A DNA stretch of 64,000 bases from Porticoccaceae bacterium. Lineage in GTDB: Bacteria > Pseudomonadota > Gammaproteobacteria > Pseudomonadales > Porticoccaceae. The stretch spans positions 62,001 through 126,000 of the forward strand of contig JAHEGD010000001.1 in the NCBI GenBank assembly GCA_024639885.1. Reading direction: 5' to 3'. How positions within the stretch are numbered: the first letter of the stretch is position 1; the number at the start of each line of letters is the position of its first letter. The position numbers were made by a program, and so were the translations under genes. The notes beneath the pieces are model-generated. The model had not been told where the DNA came from, did not search any database, and saw only the letters and a list, made by a program, of their open reading frames with translations. Below are positions 57,249 through 64,000 of this stretch, piece by piece.

Positions 57249-58232
57249 TTACGACTGCTCGCGGCTGCGGTTTTTAGCGGCGCGTTTCTCTTCGCGGCGG
57301 CGCTCGGTGTGCAGCTGGGCAGCGCGGCCAATGTGCTGCTCGCCGCGGGCGCGGGCCAAGTCCATCTGTTTTTTACGCTGCGCAACGCCGCGCTTTTTCT
57401 CTTCGCTAAGGGTGCCAAAGCAGTGGTGACAAGAGAGCCCCTCAACATAGGTGCCCAGGTTTTTCTCTTGCGCCGTGAGCGGCATCCGGCAGGCGTGGCA
57501 CTGGTCGTACGAACCGCGCTTGAGGTCATGGTCGACCGCTACCCGGTTGTCGAATACAAAGCACTCGCCGCGCCACAGCGTCTCTTGCTTGGGGACCGTT
57601 TCAAGGTAGTTGAGGATACCGCCATCGAGGTGATAGACCTCATCAAAGCCTTGCTCTTTAAGGTAGGCGGTCGACTTCTCACAGCGGATACCACCGGTGC
57701 AGAACATCGCTACTTTCTTGTGGACGCTGGGGTCGAGGTTTTTCTCAGCCCAGGCCGGAAACTCGCGGAACGATTTGGTTTTGGGGTTGACCGCGTTGGC
57801 GAAGGTGCCGACCTCCACCTCGTAGTCGTTGCGGGTATCTACCAGCAACACCTCGGGGTCGCTGATCAGGCTGTTCCACTGATCGGGGGCCACATAGGTG
57901 CCAACCACCTGCAGCGGGTCGATGCCCTCCACCCCCATGGTGACAATCTCTTTTTTAAGCTTGACCTTGCTGCGGTGAAAGGGAATCTCGCTGTCGTACG
58001 ACTCTTTGGTGTCGATGCTAGCCAAGCCGGGCTGCTCGGCGATCCACGCCAGCAGCCGGTCGACCCCGCCGCGGCTGCCCGACACCGTGCCGTTAATACC
58101 CTCGGCGGCCAGCAGCAGCGTGCCAAACACTTGGTTGTCGATCATGGTGTTCAGCAGCGGCTCGCGCAGCTCGGCGTAATTGGGGAGGGCGACAAACTTA
58201 TACATCGCGCAGGTGACGTACATTTCAGACAT
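57249..58232 (-). CDS. trhO: tRNA uridine(34) hydroxylase TrhO (rhodanese-like)
   Basis: TrhO (YceA) hydroxylates wobble uridine 34 as a first step to cmo5U/mo5U. The 327-residue product has an N-terminal domain ([16 protein letters not shown]), a rhodanese domain with the catalytic Cys in [15 protein letters not shown], and a C-terminal Cys cluster ([12 protein letters not shown]). The ATG at 58232 is preferred; an upstream frame to 58265 adds 11 unrelated residues. It is convergent with selU. Confidence 0.94.
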   Translation of the reverse strand: MSEMYVTCAMYKFVALPNYAELREPLLNTMIDNQVFGTLLLAAEGINGTVSGSRGGVDRLLAWIAEQPGLASIDTKESYDSEIPFHRSKVKLKKEIVTMGVEGIDPLQVVGTYVAPDQWNSLISDPEVLLVDTRNDYEVEVGTFANAVNPKTKSFREFPAWAEKNLDPSVHKKVAMFCTGGIRCEKSTAYLKEQGFDEVYHLDGGILNYLETVPKQETLWRGECFVFDNRVAVDHDLKRGSYDQCHACRMPLTAQEKNLGTYVEGLSCHHCFGTLSEEKKRGVAQRKKQMDLARARGEQHIGRAAQLHTERRREEKRAAKNRSREQS

Positions 58233-58330
58233 AGTGGTACCTTGGTGCTGTGTTCGGCGAACCAAATCGTAAATTTGGGGCCTTGTTGAAAGCGCGCTAT
58301 TTTACCCAATAACCCTACATTGTGTAGAGA

Positions 58331-59251
58331 CTATTTTAGACTCGGCAGAGTCGCTTGGAACGGTACCCGCGAGGTGATCGCCTCTTTCACTGTGCTGTAG
58401 TTAGTTGATTCAACAAAGCCAATCGAGAAGCTGCGCGGCTCACTCAGGTACTTATTACCGTCGTTGCGACCAAACCCAAACACGGTCATGTAGGGGCGCA
58501 TGTAGTACTCATCGAGGTGGTTATCGTCTTGGTGCTGGGCCACATAGAGCACCCGCGGCGTGTTGCTGTCGCCAAAAGCAACCCACTCTGGTCCCGGCAG
58601 ATCGCCGCTGAACGGCTCATGGATTTCGCGGACACGGTTGTCCATGGAGCCAAACCAGTAGTCGGTCTCGTTAATTTCGCCGCCCGGCACCCCCTCGTAG
58701 AGCACCCAGTAGCGGTAACCCTCGCTCACTTGAGCCATGGTGAAGTCGCAACGGTCGGGGTAAAAATCCCACTGCCCCTGCCACTTACCGTTGGCCGAGG
58801 TGAATACAATCTGCACATGGGCGTCGCTCTGCGCAGTCACCACCGCACTAGACGGCTCGGTCGTGGCGTTAACGGCGTGAAAGTAGTTACCGTCTTGGCG
58901 GTGCACCGAGTTGGGGAAGCCGCGGTACTCACCCTTCCAGCCGGACCCTGCGCGCGGATGAAAACCGAGCCAATCGACGCCGTCGCGGTCGACGATACTC
59001 GACAGGCCGCCGCCCTGCTTATCCAGGTAAAACGTCGCCACCGCAGTGGTGATAATAAAGCTCGGCGCATCGTCTGCCGAGCTATCGACACCGTGGCTTA
59101 GCACCACGCCGCTTGGCGTAGGCGCGCAGCCAACGGTCAAGAGCGCCAGAGTGGTGACAGCTATAGCGCGCAACATGCGCGCGCTGTGCACCATTGAGTG
59201 GCTCACTTTACTGCTAAAGCCCGCCACTTCGCTCGCCACGCTACTCTCCAC
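58331..59251 (-). CDS. Unrecognised lipoprotein, 306 residues
   Basis: A GTG at 59251 has an excellent ribosome-binding site (AAGAGGAG, six-base spacing), giving a long n-region before a hydrophobic stretch and lipobox (LALLTVGC, Cys about residue 42). ATGs at 59194 or 59176 would give a more usual signal peptide. The mature part is rich in aromatic residues and Gly (GGGLSSIVDRDGVDWLGFHP, WQGQWDFYPDRCDF, EGYRYWVLYEGVPGG), suggesting a beta-sandwich, possibly carbohydrate-related. I do not recognise the family. It stands between trhO and a carboxyltransferase gene with no clear partner. Confidence 0.85.
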   Translation of the reverse strand: MESSVASEVAGFSSKVSHSMVHSARMLRAIAVTTLALLTVGCAPTPSGVVLSHGVDSSADDAPSFIITTAVATFYLDKQGGGLSSIVDRDGVDWLGFHPRAGSGWKGEYRGFPNSVHRQDGNYFHAVNATTEPSSAVVTAQSDAHVQIVFTSANGKWQGQWDFYPDRCDFTMAQVSEGYRYWVLYEGVPGGEINETDYWFGSMDNRVREIHEPFSGDLPGPEWVAFGDSNTPRVLYVAQHQDDNHLDEYYMRPYMTVFGFGRNDGNKYLSEPRSFSIGFVESTNYSTVKEAITSRVPFQATLPSLK

Positions 59252-59291
59252 TGTAATCTCCTCTTAACGGTTTATCGTCTATCCCCGCCCA

Positions 59292-60824
59292 CTAGTCCCT
59301 GCGACTCGATACCAAGCCTAAGCTCGCCAAAATAGCCGCACGGGTATCGGCGGGGTCAATCACCGCATCAATTTCTAAATAGGCTGCCGCCTCCGCGGCC
59401 CTGCCCTGCTCATAGAGCTCGGCCACCAAGCGGTTAAACAGCGCCTCGCGGGCGTCGCCCTCCAACTCGGCCAGCTCTTTCTTGTAGCCCAGCTTTACCG
59501 CGCCCTCCAAGCCCATGCCACCAAACTCGCCCATCGGCCAGGCGGCGCTATAAACCGGCTTAACAAACGAGCTGCCAGCCATTGCCATCGCCCCCAAGCC
59601 ATACGCCTTGCGCAAGAAGATACAGACCAGCGGCGAGCGCAGGTTGGCACCGGCGCTAAATAACTCGGCCATCTTGGTCGCTGCACCCTCAGCCTCACTG
59701 TCCGGGCCGACCATAAAGCCCGGCGTGTCGCAGAGGCTGACCACCGGCAGGCCAAAATTGCTGCACAGGGTTAAAAAGCGCGCGGTCTTGGCGGCTGACA
59801 GCGCGTCGATAGCGCCGCCGAGGACTTTGTTGTCGTTGGCTATCAGCCCCATCGGCTGGCCGGCGATACGGATAAACCCGGTTATCACGGTCTTGCCGTG
59901 GCCGGCCTGCAGCTCTAAAAAACTGTCGCTGTCGGCGAGCAGCTCGATCACCCGGCGCACTGGGTAGGTAAACCGGCGGTCGGCCGGCATAATACTCTGT
60001 AGCTGCGCCTGATCGGCGGCCTGCCAGCCGCTCACCGGCCCCTGAAAATAACCCAATAGCTGCTTGGCCAGCGCCGTCGCATGGGCCTCATCGTCGGCCA
60101 ATAGGTCGATCACACCGTTGCTGTACTGGATCGCAGCCGGCCCGATGTCGGCCGGCGCAAAACTGCCCAAGCCACCGCCCTCAATCATCGCCGGGCCGGC
60201 CATACCGATCGACGACGAACGGGTGGCAATGCGGATATCGGCGCCGCCAAACAGCGCCGCGTTGCCGGCAAAACAGTACCCGTTGTTAACCGCGATTCGC
60301 GGCACAACGCCAGCCAGCTGGCTCCACAGCAGCCAAGTAGTAATGTTCAAGCCGGCGATCTGAGTGGTGACATCGGTGTCGCCCGGGCGGCCACCGCCAC
60401 CCTCGGTGTACATCACCACCGGCAGCTTGCGCTGGGTCGCCACCTCTAGCAGCCGATCGATCTTGCGGTGGTGGAAAAACCCCTGGGTGCCGGCCAGCAC
60501 CATGTAGTCGTTGATCACCACCGCCGCCTGGCTCTGGCTCGCGCCAAACTGCGTGCCATTGATGGTCGCCAAGCCAGTGATCACCCCATCGCCGGGCGTC
60601 TTTGCCGCCAGCTCATCGGCGCTGCGCCGGCTGCGCTGGGCCGCCACCGCAAACTGGCCGTACTCCACCCAGCTGTCGGCGTCGATCAGATCAGCGAGGT
60701 TCTCGCGCGCGGTGCGGTAGCCTTTGGCGTGGCGCTTTGCCACCTCGCCTGAACGCGCTGCATCAAGGGTCTGTTCGATGCGGGCGGTGTAGCCTTCAAT
60801 ACTGCTGTGCTCAATGGCGGTCAT
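59292..60824 (-). CDS. Acyl-CoA carboxyltransferase (beta) subunit
   Basis: The 510-residue protein has two crotonase-like halves typical of biotin-dependent carboxyltransferases (PccB/MccB/GcdA-like): PGDGVITGLATINGTQ, QGFFHHRKIDRLLEVA, the oxyanion segment EGGGGRPGDTDV, and CDTPGFMVGPDSEAEGA. It would carboxylate an acyl-CoA with a biotin-carrying alpha subunit, but no such subunit is in the window. GAGG precedes the ATG. The substrate is unknown. Confidence 0.9.
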   Translation of the reverse strand: MTAIEHSSIEGYTARIEQTLDAARSGEVAKRHAKGYRTARENLADLIDADSWVEYGQFAVAAQRSRRSADELAAKTPGDGVITGLATINGTQFGASQSQAAVVINDYMVLAGTQGFFHHRKIDRLLEVATQRKLPVVMYTEGGGGRPGDTDVTTQIAGLNITTWLLWSQLAGVVPRIAVNNGYCFAGNAALFGGADIRIATRSSSIGMAGPAMIEGGGLGSFAPADIGPAAIQYSNGVIDLLADDEAHATALAKQLLGYFQGPVSGWQAADQAQLQSIMPADRRFTYPVRRVIELLADSDSFLELQAGHGKTVITGFIRIAGQPMGLIANDNKVLGGAIDALSAAKTARFLTLCSNFGLPVVSLCDTPGFMVGPDSEAEGAATKMAELFSAGANLRSPLVCIFLRKAYGLGAMAMAGSSFVKPVYSAAWPMGEFGGMGLEGAVKLGYKKELAELEGDAREALFNRLVAELYEQGRAAEAAAYLEIDAVIDPADTRAAILASLGLVSSRRD

Positions 60825-61290
60825 AGCGGTTTGTCCTCAAGAGCTATTGGCGACCACAATGTGCCGCTGGCCGGCTATCTTGTCACAGCCTGCGCGGGGG
60901 TCAACTGCGTTTAGCCGCACAACGCGGTCAACTGCTCAAGCGGACCATCGGGGGCAGCAGAGCGGCTGTATAGGCACACGGGCAGTACGACTCAATCCGG
61001 TGTCTGACCGGCACCCCCACAGATAACCACGCTGTAAGAATAGTTACAACTGTTTACCTTCGCGGCTGATAGCTTGCCGCCGGTCACGCCACCCAATTGA
61101 GCAACGCTCCGCCTGCACTACTCTTGCTTTAAGTCCATCGCAATGCGCTTTCTCCAACTAGCCTGCTAGGCTCCCATCAACCGGCCCCTCTAGAATGGCT
61201 TTATTTCAAGCCATATAAAGTCCCTAACTGGTTACTCTAAAAGGAAAAACTCCATTTTATATAACCATATAGGCACACTAAAATCACCAT
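60825..61290. other. Non-coding gap at the edge of a low-GC segment
   Basis: No credible gene is seen in this interval. It is GC-rich up to about 61190 and then turns AT-rich. At the transition ATGGCTT (61195-61201) pairs with AAGCCAT (61208-61214), and CTTTAT (61199-61204) pairs with ATAAAG (61215-61220), giving two mutually exclusive hairpins. This may mark the left border of the hipBA segment. Confidence 0.5.
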
Positions 61291-61319
61291 TTGACAATAC
61301 AGCCTCAAAGGCCTAAATT
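61291..61319 (+). promoter_or_regulatory. hipBA promoter
   Basis: A perfect -35 TTGACA (61291-61296) is 17 bp from TAAATT (61314-61319), 62 bp before the hipB ATG. A GCCT-CAA-AGGC inverted repeat (61302-61312) lies in the spacer, where HipB-type autorepressors bind. Confidence 0.6.
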
Positions 61320-61381
61320 GAGAACACAAAGTAAAGATAAACCGTACAGTGAAACCAAAATGGGACTTTAAAGTGAAAAGC

Positions 61382-61696
61382 ATGACAGCTCCAGCATTAG
61401 CAGAAGAGATCGGCGACAGATTGAAGCAAGCTCGACTAAATCGAGACCTTACACAATCTGAAGTGGCGGAGCTTGCCGGCATTGCCCGCAAAACGGTTTT
61501 GAATGCCGAAAAGGGCAAAGTTCAGCTGGACATCATGATTGCTATATTAATGACCTTAGACCTCGCGCAGCAGATGGATCTGTTCCTCCCTGAACAAGAA
61601 ATCTCTCCCTTACAGCTGGCAAAACTACAAGGGAAGAAACGGCAGAGAGCCTCTGGGCAACGCAGCAAAAAAGATCAGGAAACTCCAGAATGGTAA
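61382..61696 (+). CDS. hipB: HipB-like antitoxin, HTH regulator
   Basis: This is a 104-residue Xre/Cro-type protein with the helix-turn-helix in RLKQARLNRDLTQSEVAELAGIARKTVLNAEKG (about 13-45), and a basic tail (GKKRQRASGQRSKKDQ). HipB neutralises HipA and represses the operon. The stop overlaps the start of hipA. The ATG at 61382 is chosen; a GTG at 61349 is also in frame and neither has a strong ribosome-binding site. Base composition is AT-rich, unlike the chromosome around it. Confidence 0.88.
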   Translation: MTAPALAEEIGDRLKQARLNRDLTQSEVAELAGIARKTVLNAEKGKVQLDIMIAILMTLDLAQQMDLFLPEQEISPLQLAKLQGKKRQRASGQRSKKDQETPEW

Positions 61697-63006
61697 TGGA
61701 AGTCATCACAATAAAATACCAAGACGACATTGTTGGCGCCGTGAGTTTTGACACCGAAAAGGGACTTGGGGCATTTGAATATGATCCAAGCTTTGAAAAA
61801 AAAGGCATTGAGTTATCCCCGATTAAAATGCCATTATCGAACCGTATTTATAGCTTTCCCGATCTAGATTTCAGTACCTTTAAAGGACTGCCAGGCTTGG
61901 TCGCCGACTCATTACCTGATGATTTTGGTAACGCCGTTGTCAACGCATGGGTGGCCGGCCAAGGTCGCTCACCGAGTGACATTACACCGCTGCAACGCCT
62001 CCAGTTTACCGGCAAGCGAGGCATGGGCGCCCTTGAATATACGCCCGCAACAACGTTGCGAGGATTAAATTCTTCACAACAAGTAGAAATCCAATCGCTC
62101 GCTTTAATTGCACAAGAAATCTTAGATTCGCGAGGTAATTTTGAAGTAGAACTCAGCAAAAATGGCCAAGACGATAGAGAGGCTATGATGTCTCTATTAT
62201 CGGTTGGCATGAGCGCGGGAGGAGCACGACCGAAAGCCGTATTAGCGTTTAACAAAGATTTTACTCAAGTCCGCTCTGGCCAAACCGATGCGCCCAATGG
62301 TTTCTCTCATTATTTGATGAAATTTGATGGTGTTAGTGAACATAATAAAAACCAAGAAACCTTCGGCGACCCATCAGGTTATGGCGCAATGGAGTTCGTT
62401 TATCACTTAATCGCTGAGAAATGCGGCATCACTATGATGCCCTGCCGCTTACTTCAGGAAGGTAATCGACGCCACTTTGTCACACAACGGTTTGATCGAT
62501 TTAAAAACAACAAGATACATGTGCAAACGTTAAACGGGCTAGCCCACGTTGATTATAAAAAACCGGGGTCATTTTCTTATGCAGAGTTATTTGGAATTGC
62601 CAGACAGCTAAAGCTTTCGGCTACCGAAGCCGAGCAGCTATTTAAACGCATGACGTTTAATATCATAGCTCGGAATCATGACGACCACTCAAAGAACTTT
62701 GCCTTCACATTGAAAAGAGACAAATGGTCTCTCGCGCCGGCCTATGATTTAGCCTATAGCTATAAACCAGGAAGCAAATGGGTAAACAGCCATTGGATGA
62801 GCTTGAATGGTAAAAGAGATAACTTTACACGAAGTGATTTTTATAGCCTTGAGAAACTGAGCCCAATTTTTACCAAGAAAAAAATTAACCACATCATTGA
62901 TGCAACGATTGAGCATGTATCAACTTGGCATCGGCTTGCTGAGGAATGGGATGTACCAAAAATACTGATAGGTGAAATACAAGATAATTTGCGACTCGCT
63001 ATTTAG
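61690..63006 (+). CDS. hipA: HipA-like Ser/Thr kinase toxin
   Basis: This 438-residue HipA-family kinase has an N-terminal couple_hipA-like domain (FSTFKGLPGLVADSLPDDFG), the loop with the regulatory Ser (SVGMSAGGARPKAVLAF), the catalytic segment RNHDDHSKNF and the metal motif APAYDLAYS. Known HipA phosphorylates glutamyl-tRNA synthetase and causes persistence; the target of this variant is not known. It overlaps hipB by 7 bp (a second ATG at 61696 is possible). The gene is intact and low in GC, suggesting transfer. It ends at an IS remnant. Confidence 0.93.
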   Translation: MVMEVITIKYQDDIVGAVSFDTEKGLGAFEYDPSFEKKGIELSPIKMPLSNRIYSFPDLDFSTFKGLPGLVADSLPDDFGNAVVNAWVAGQGRSPSDITPLQRLQFTGKRGMGALEYTPATTLRGLNSSQQVEIQSLALIAQEILDSRGNFEVELSKNGQDDREAMMSLLSVGMSAGGARPKAVLAFNKDFTQVRSGQTDAPNGFSHYLMKFDGVSEHNKNQETFGDPSGYGAMEFVYHLIAEKCGITMMPCRLLQEGNRRHFVTQRFDRFKNNKIHVQTLNGLAHVDYKKPGSFSYAELFGIARQLKLSATEAEQLFKRMTFNIIARNHDDHSKNFAFTLKRDKWSLAPAYDLAYSYKPGSKWVNSHWMSLNGKRDNFTRSDFYSLEKLSPIFTKKKINHIIDATIEHVSTWHRLAEEWDVPKILIGEIQDNLRLAI

Positions 63007-63152
63007 TTAGTCTGGAGCAGTTTAATGACAATCCAGCTGTAGAACGTCCCTGACGAGATGCCCAGCTGCCGACAAAGGCCATCGACCTTTGCCCCAGCCT
63101 CGCGCTGTTTGATCGCCTTGATGATCTGTTCTTCCGTGTACCGCTGCTTCAT
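63003..63152 (-). pseudogene. Truncated IS3-family transposase OrfA
   Basis: On the minus strand an ATG at 63152 begins MKQRYTEEQIIKAIKQREAG, the N-terminus of IS3-type OrfA, and continues through RQLGISSGTFYSW at codon 40. After this the frame leaves the family sequence and stops after nine more residues. The HTH half is thus kept and the rest of orfA, all of orfB and the right end are gone. The break is near 63032, and the remnant's stop codon overlaps the last bases of hipA. Confidence 0.85.
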
Positions 63153-63231
63153 AGTGAGAGCTCGATCCCGCAAGGTTAATTGGAAATCTCATCGTCGTCA
63201 TGGTCTAGTTTTTTTTGGGGGGGGGAATACA
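63033..63231 (-). mobile_element. Left-end remnant of an IS3-family insertion sequence
   Basis: Reading minus from 63231, the sequence starts TGTATTC, then nine C, eight A, CTAGACC, and a leader of about 79 bp precedes orfA. This resembles IS3-family termini that start TGTA and carry C- and A-rich blocks. The G9/T8 homopolymer on the plus strand (63209-63225) belongs to this end. Only about 200 bp of the element remain. Confidence 0.65.
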
Positions 63232-63253
63232 GTTTCAGTGAGGGTGATATTCC

Positions 63254-64000
63254 TCATGTGCAAGGTGCTACCCGTTCCAGCGCCTGCTCAAGTTGATGGC
63301 GGTCCGCCTGGCGCTTGGCCTTTGAGCGGCAGGCAAGGTTTTGCAGCTTTCGCCCTATCCCCGGCAATACTGCAGCGTCTGCCAGGTCGATCAATCCAAA
63401 TTCCGGCTGCTCATCTTCGACGGACCAAAGAAAGTCACATGACGGCTTGTCCAGCTTCCCGGATATCCACAAGAGTAACTGAGCCCTGTTCTCCAGCAGT
63501 TGCGCCGCCGTCACTGGCTCGGCAGTCATCCCCCTGAAGTGAGCATCGAAGATCGCCTCAAAATCCGCCGGCTCCCGGGGAGCCAGTAGTTCCCGGGCCG
63601 GTTTGGGACTGCAAGTCAGGTACACCAGAAAGGTTTGCCACAATGTCGCATCGGCCCGTTTATCTGCCAGCAACAAGCCAATATCGAATAGATCCCGGGG
63701 GTGTTGACGGGACAAGGCCGCCGCGAGCTTGCCGGCGTAGAGATCGGCAAAATCGAGCACCTGTGTGGAAGCAAAACCAAAGGCCTGCTCCACCTTCGGC
63801 TGGACCACCATAGTACGAATCGGATGCACCGCGCCGCGCATCACCGGCGTGGTTTCGATCTGCACCCGCGCACGGCCACGGCTGCATATCAGCCGCGTGA
63901 TGCCCCCGGTATTCGCGCCACCCGACGTTTGCACCTGGAGCTGCAAAGGGCGGGCACGCAATGTCCCCGCCAACTGCTCCAGCGCCGCCGAAATCGCCAC
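63254..64000 (-). CDS. AbiEii-type nucleotidyltransferase toxin (C-terminal part)
   Basis: This frame is open to the right edge, so the N-terminus is missing; 248 residues are visible. It matches the C-terminal two-thirds of AbiEii/AbiGii nucleotidyltransferases: VVQPKVEQAFGF, FADLYAGKLAAALSRQHPRDLFDIGLLL. The nucleotide-transfer GS-x-DxD motif would lie beyond the edge. These are toxins of the type IV AbiE system that give phage abortive infection; the AbiEi antitoxin gene, if present, would be outside the window. Its stop lies 23 bp from the IS end. Confidence 0.88.
   Translation of the reverse strand: MAISAALEQLAGTLRARPLQLQVQTSGGANTGGITRLICSRGRARVQIETTPVMRGAVHPIRTMVVQPKVEQAFGFASTQVLDFADLYAGKLAAALSRQHPRDLFDIGLLLADKRADATLWQTFLVYLTCSPKPARELLAPREPADFEAIFDAHFRGMTAEPVTAAQLLENRAQLLLWISGKLDKPSCDFLWSVEDEQPEFGLIDLADAAVLPGIGRKLQNLACRSKAKRQADRHQLEQALERVAPCT

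Noticed and set aside
57309-58289. 326-codon open frame opposite trhO
   Set aside because: It mirrors the trhO reading frame and shows no family features.
1-64000. tRNA or rRNA genes and CRISPR arrays
   Set aside because: I saw no cloverleaf-like segments with CCA ends, no rRNA sequence and no regularly spaced repeats; a covariance-model search was not possible, so a small RNA could have been missed.

Overview
The window is chromosomal DNA of a gammaproteobacterium with a high-GC, gene-dense genome. The evidence is two gene blocks in gammaproteobacterial order: trmJ-iscRSUA-hscBA-fdx-iscX-ndk-rlmN-pilW-ispG-hisS-yfgM-bamB-der, followed without a break by ftsB-ispD-ispF-truD-pcm-nlpD-rpoS. 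The catabolic content (TonB-dependent receptor, CoA transferase, Baeyer-Villiger monooxygenase, haloalkane dehalogenase, epoxide hydrolase, TauD-type dioxygenase) would suit an aerobic heterotroph, possibly marine. The genus cannot be told from the sequence.

Layout. 1-4.3 kb: an RND efflux pair (adaptor and inner-membrane pump) running leftward into a truncated membrane-protein gene. 4.6-5.2 kb: ppa with a shared terminator. 5.2-26.0 kb: the housekeeping block on the minus strand. It covers stationary-phase sigma factor, cell-wall and division genes, isoprenoid synthesis, RNA modification, translation and Fe-S cluster assembly. Two usual members are missing: surE (expected near pcm/truD) and rodZ (expected between pilW and ispG). 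A DUF368 polyprenyl-phosphate transporter gene sits between pcm and nlpD. An IscR-type operator lies on the iscR promoter. 26.1-26.9 kb: suhB on the plus strand.

27-36.3 kb: a TonB-dependent receptor and an apparent operon of isochorismatase-family amidohydrolase, CaiB CoA transferase, HMG-CoA-lyase-like enzyme and the two subunits of an ATP-dependent hydantoinase/oxoprolinase. It looks like an uptake-plus-catabolism module for an unidentified substrate. 36.5-61 kb: accessory metabolism and stress genes. These are glutathione peroxidase; a Baeyer-Villiger monooxygenase with a divergent AraC regulator; a haloalkane dehalogenase/HDAC/methyltransferase/IalB operon; a LysR-controlled quinone-stress operon (DoxX, azoreductase, glutathionyl-hydroquinone reductase, pirin); an aldehyde dehydrogenase/SDR/TauD/GdhA/CoA-binding/enoyl-CoA hydratase gene string; an epoxide hydrolase; selD-selU next to trhO (wobble-uridine modification); an unrecognised lipoprotein; and an acyl-CoA carboxyltransferase.

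61.2-64 kb: a transferred segment. An AT-rich hipBA toxin-antitoxin pair abuts the left end of a broken IS3-family element, followed by the C-terminal part of an AbiEii nucleotidyltransferase toxin cut by the window edge.

Two genes have damaged or odd 5' ends: the IalB-like gene has an in-frame TGA inside its signal-peptide coding region, and the epoxide hydrolase has conserved N-terminal coding sequence with no canonical start codon. No tRNA, rRNA or CRISPR array was seen.
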